A DNA stretch of 64,000 bases from contig JACMJM010000025.1 in NCBI GenBank assembly GCA_014380615.1, positions 62,001 to 126,000 on the forward strand, given 5' to 3'. The stretch comes from Sphingobacteriaceae bacterium (GTDB taxonomy: Bacteria > Bacteroidota > Bacteroidia > Sphingobacteriales > Sphingobacteriaceae). How positions within the stretch are numbered: position 1 is the stretch's first letter; the number at the start of each line of letters is the position of its first letter. Positions 61,495 through 64,000 of this stretch are shown here, piece by piece. The position numbers were made by a program, and so were the translations under genes. The notes beneath the pieces were generated by a model. It had not been told where the DNA came from and did not search any database. It saw nothing but the letters and a program-made list of their open reading frames with translations.

Positions 61495-62751
61495 CTATTT
61501 TAACAAACCTAAAGCCGTTTTAATTCTTGGAATCATGGCTTCAATCTCTTCGGCAGAACAAGCACCAACGGATGCCCGAAACCAGTTAACCTCCGGGCCG
61601 GTTCCAAAAGATGAAAACGGAACCAGTGCCACTTTAGCCTCTTTGATGAGGTAAAAATTAATATCGTTACTATCTTTTAAAACTTTTCCCTCAGGAGTAG
61701 TTTTACCCGAAAAGTTGAGTTTTAAAGTGAGATAAATAGCACCCATAGGTTCTATCGCATCAACGTCAAAGCCATCTGCTTTTAATTGCTGAAATCCTTT
61801 GTAAAGTGTATCCAGACTTTTTGTTACCCGAACTTTAAAATTACTCAAGTAATCTGCAACGGCAGTTTTATTTTTAAGATACTGAGCCATTGCAACCTGT
61901 TCAGCTTTTGGCGCCCAGGCACCCATGTGACCCACGATTGAGCGCATTTTATCGATCACTGCACTTGGTCCAAAACCCCAGCCTACCCGTACGCCGGTTG
62001 CTGCAAAGCATTTTGAAGCGCCATCAACGTAAACAACGTACTCTCTTATTTCAGGACGAAGCGTAACCGGATCATAATGCTGATGCTCGCCGAAAGTAAG
62101 CATGGAGTAGATCTGATCGTATAAAACATAGAGCGGTTTTTCGCCGGCTTTCCGTTTGCTGTTCTCTTCAAGTACCAAATCGCAAATTTCTTCTAAATCT
62201 TTTTTGGCGAACATTGTACCCGTAGGATTTAAGGGAGAGCATAAAGCTAACATGGTAGCGCCAGAAACATGTGGACGAAGATCATCAGCCGTAGGCATAA
62301 AATTATTCTCCGCAGTAGTTGGAATCGCTACACCATTCGCGCTTGTTAAATCACAGTAATGATTGTTGTTCCAGGATGGTGCGGGAAATAGCACTTTATC
62401 GCCCGGATCAATCAGTGCCAAATATGTGGCATAGATAATCGGCCTTGAGCCGCTTGAAATTAATATTTCATTTGTAGCATAACTCAATCCAAGCTCTTCT
62501 TTCAAAAAGCCGCTTACGCTTTCGCGGAGATTTAGCATCCCATCTGCCGGAGGATAATTTGTTTGATGGGCCGCATAAGCTTCCACAATTCCTTGCTCTA
62601 GCTCTTCAGGGATAGAATAGATATTCGCATCAAAATCGCCGATGGTAAGATTAACGATATTTTGCCCTTGCTTTTTTAACTCATTTATTTCGCCTGCGAT
62701 CTTTATAATTTCAGACCCTCTAAGATTTTGTGCTAAACGCGATACTGACAT
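61495..62751 (-). CDS. Class I/II pyridoxal-phosphate aminotransferase
   Basis: The 418-residue protein belongs to the fold-type I aminotransferases. The cofactor lysine is in VDGASKCFAATGVRVGWGFG, which gives the SxxK and the later Arg. The substrate-binding NPTGT is in CSPLNPTGTMFA and the LYDQIYSML block holds the Asp and Tyr for the cofactor. The ring SGSRPIIYATYLALIDPGDK is also typical. It resembles aspartate aminotransferases, but the exact substrate cannot be fixed from sequence. It begins six bases downstream of argH, so the two are probably co-transcribed. That would fit supply or use of aspartate near arginine synthesis, which is inference. Confidence 0.88.
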   Translation of the reverse strand: MSVSRLAQNLRGSEIIKIAGEINELKKQGQNIVNLTIGDFDANIYSIPEELEQGIVEAYAAHQTNYPPADGMLNLRESVSGFLKEELGLSYATNEILISSGSRPIIYATYLALIDPGDKVLFPAPSWNNNHYCDLTSANGVAIPTTAENNFMPTADDLRPHVSGATMLALCSPLNPTGTMFAKKDLEEICDLVLEENSKRKAGEKPLYVLYDQIYSMLTFGEHQHYDPVTLRPEIREYVVYVDGASKCFAATGVRVGWGFGPSAVIDKMRSIVGHMGAWAPKAEQVAMAQYLKNKTAVADYLSNFKVRVTKSLDTLYKGFQQLKADGFDVDAIEPMGAIYLTLKLNFSGKTTPEGKVLKDSNDINFYLIKEAKVALVPFSSFGTGPEVNWFRASVGACSAEEIEAMIPRIKTALGLLK

Positions 62752-62757
62752 GGTAAT

Positions 62758-64000
62758 TTATTCTGATACAAGCTGTTGAATTGCTTGTTCTACTTTATTA
62801 AAATTAAAAGAACTAAGTGTTGATTGGAAAGCAGCACTGATCTCTTTATTGCAAAGATTTCCGATACTACCTTCGTGCGTGTGCTGTACTTTTTCAGGAG
62901 CTTTAAATTCGCCTTTCTCGATTTCTAGTCCTACTTTTTTATATGCTTCCCTGAAAGGGATTCCTTTGAGTACTTCTTCATTTACAGCTTCTACACTAAA
63001 CAGATAAAGATATTTTTCATCTTTTAAAATATCATCTTTTACAGATATATTTTGAAGCATAAAAACTGCCATTTCCAAACATTCATTTAGAGATTGAAAC
63101 GCAGGGAAAAGATTTTCTTTCAGCAATTGCAGATCACGATGATATCCAGATGGAAGATTCGTAGTCATCAAAGCAATCTCATTAGGCAAAGCCTGTATTT
63201 TATTACAGCGTGACCGCATCAGCTCAAAAACATCAGGGTTCTTTTTATGAGGCATAATGCTCGAACCGGTTGTCAGCTCATCCGGAAAACTGATAAAGCT
63301 AAAATTCTGGTTGATGAACAGGGTTACATCCATGGATAGCTTGGCTAGCGTTGCTGCTATGGACGACATTGCTTGCGCCAAAACTCGTTCAGTTTTTCCT
63401 CTTCCCATTTGGGCGTAAACTACATTGTAATTTAAAGAGTCGAAACCGAGCAACTCGGTAGTCATGGTACGATTTAAAGGAAACGATGAACCGTAACCAG
63501 CCGCAGAACCCAGAGGATTTTTGTTGCAAACCTTCCAGGCGGCAAGCATCAATTCCAAATCGTCTGTAAGGCTTTCGGCGTAAGCACCAAACCACAATCC
63601 GAAGGAAGATGGCATAGCGATTTGCAAATGTGTATATCCCGGAAGGAGTTTATTTTTATGCTCTTCGCTTAACGTGATAAGTTGCTTAAACAAGGCTTCT
63701 GTGTTTTCAACTGTTCGTTGAATCTGGCTACGGAAATACAATTTTAAATCAACCAGAACCTGGTCGTTACGCGAACGGCCGCTATGGATTTTTTTACCCG
63801 CTTCGCCGATACGCTGCGTTAAAAGTAATTCTACCTGGGAGTGAACATCCTCTACCCCGTCTTCAATAATAAATTTACCTTCAGCAATCTCTTTATAAAT
63901 ATTCTTAAGTTCTTTTTGAACTACAGCTAAATCATCTTTATCAAGCAGATTTATACTGGCAAGCATCCGGGTATGAGCCAGCGAACCGAGAACATCGAAA
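62758..64000 (-). CDS. argH: Argininosuccinate lyase (partial)
   Basis: This is the C-terminal part of ArgH, which splits argininosuccinate to arginine and fumarate; about 414 residues are in the window and the start lies beyond the right edge. At the edge the frame reads FDVLGSLAHTRML, which matches the family near residues 25-40. The other landmarks are IHSGRSRNDQVLVDLKLYFR, GYTHLQIAMPSSFGLW, and the signature GSSIMPHKKNPDVFELMRSR with the catalytic Ser. The C-terminal domain is complete. An internal ATG at 63966 exists but is not the true start. Only the first residues are missing. Confidence 0.95.
   Translation of the reverse strand, partial: FDVLGSLAHTRMLASINLLDKDDLAVVQKELKNIYKEIAEGKFIIEDGVEDVHSQVELLLTQRIGEAGKKIHSGRSRNDQVLVDLKLYFRSQIQRTVENTEALFKQLITLSEEHKNKLLPGYTHLQIAMPSSFGLWFGAYAESLTDDLELMLAAWKVCNKNPLGSAAGYGSSFPLNRTMTTELLGFDSLNYNVVYAQMGRGKTERVLAQAMSSIAATLAKLSMDVTLFINQNFSFISFPDELTTGSSIMPHKKNPDVFELMRSRCNKIQALPNEIALMTTNLPSGYHRDLQLLKENLFPAFQSLNECLEMAVFMLQNISVKDDILKDEKYLYLFSVEAVNEEVLKGIPFREAYKKVGLEIEKGEFKAPEKVQHTHEGSIGNLCNKEISAAFQSTLSSFNFNKVEQAIQQLVSE

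Overview
The window looks like chromosomal DNA of a Bacteroidota bacterium, most likely of the Sphingobacteriaceae (Pedobacter/Mucilaginibacter-like). The grounds are a SusC/SusD pair driven by an ECF sigma and FecR anti-sigma factor, DUF4199, DUF2752, BlaI/M56 and OMP_b-brl families, A-rich leaders without clear Shine-Dalgarno sites, and several matches to the Bacteroidota -7 promoter box (TAnnTTTG). Genus is inferred from gene style, not measured. I found no tRNA, rRNA, CRISPR array, transposase or phage gene.

Region 1 (1-15933) is mostly housekeeping. It holds a truncated HAD hydrolase, upp, the uvrB-ywbE-fau run, a leftward block of zinc-ribbon protein, Nif3-like protein and five small membrane proteins, a very small probable lipoprotein, mfd, a secreted M14 peptidase and murF. 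Region 2 (16064-18692) has a DUF3575-like barrel protein, a lipocalin-like lipoprotein and a GH26 mannanase.

Region 3 (about 18951-42648) is a pectin/polygalacturonate utilisation locus. An ECF sigma/FecR pair and SusC/SusD form the regulated uptake unit. A second leftward unit encodes GH28 polygalacturonase, a GH105-DUF4350 hydrolase, PL10 pectate lyase and the uronate catabolic set UxaA-like, UxaC, KdgK, UxaB and UxaA. KduI, KduD, a second SDR and a LacI-type regulator lie at the right end. Galacturonate goes through UxaC-UxaB-UxaA, and lyase-derived unsaturated uronate through KduI-KduD. Both reach 2-keto-3-deoxygluconate, which KdgK phosphorylates. KDPG aldolase and a uronate permease are not in the window. 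An exact 13-base match in front of both leftward units is a candidate LacI operator.

Region 4 (42791-51139) has a small membrane peptide, a beta-CASP nuclease, then an apparent operon of an outer-membrane beta-barrel receptor, a BlaI-type repressor and two tandem M56 (BlaR1-like) sensors. The second sensor carries a TonB C-terminal domain and two receptor-plug-like modules. A dyad lies exactly in the promoter spacer of this operon.

Region 5 (51223-64000) is housekeeping again: sdhCAB, PdeM-like phosphoesterase, a DegP/Q protease, dapF, aspS, an Asn/Lys/His-rich exported protein with a small lipoprotein, a class I aminotransferase and a truncated argH.

Many intergenic gaps hold dispersed palindromic repeats or hairpins. 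Nothing here is clearly a new defence or mobile system. The items most worth checking are the M56/BlaI/receptor operon, the candidate operator pair in the pectin locus, the paralogous UxaA enzymes and the small overlooked lipoprotein.
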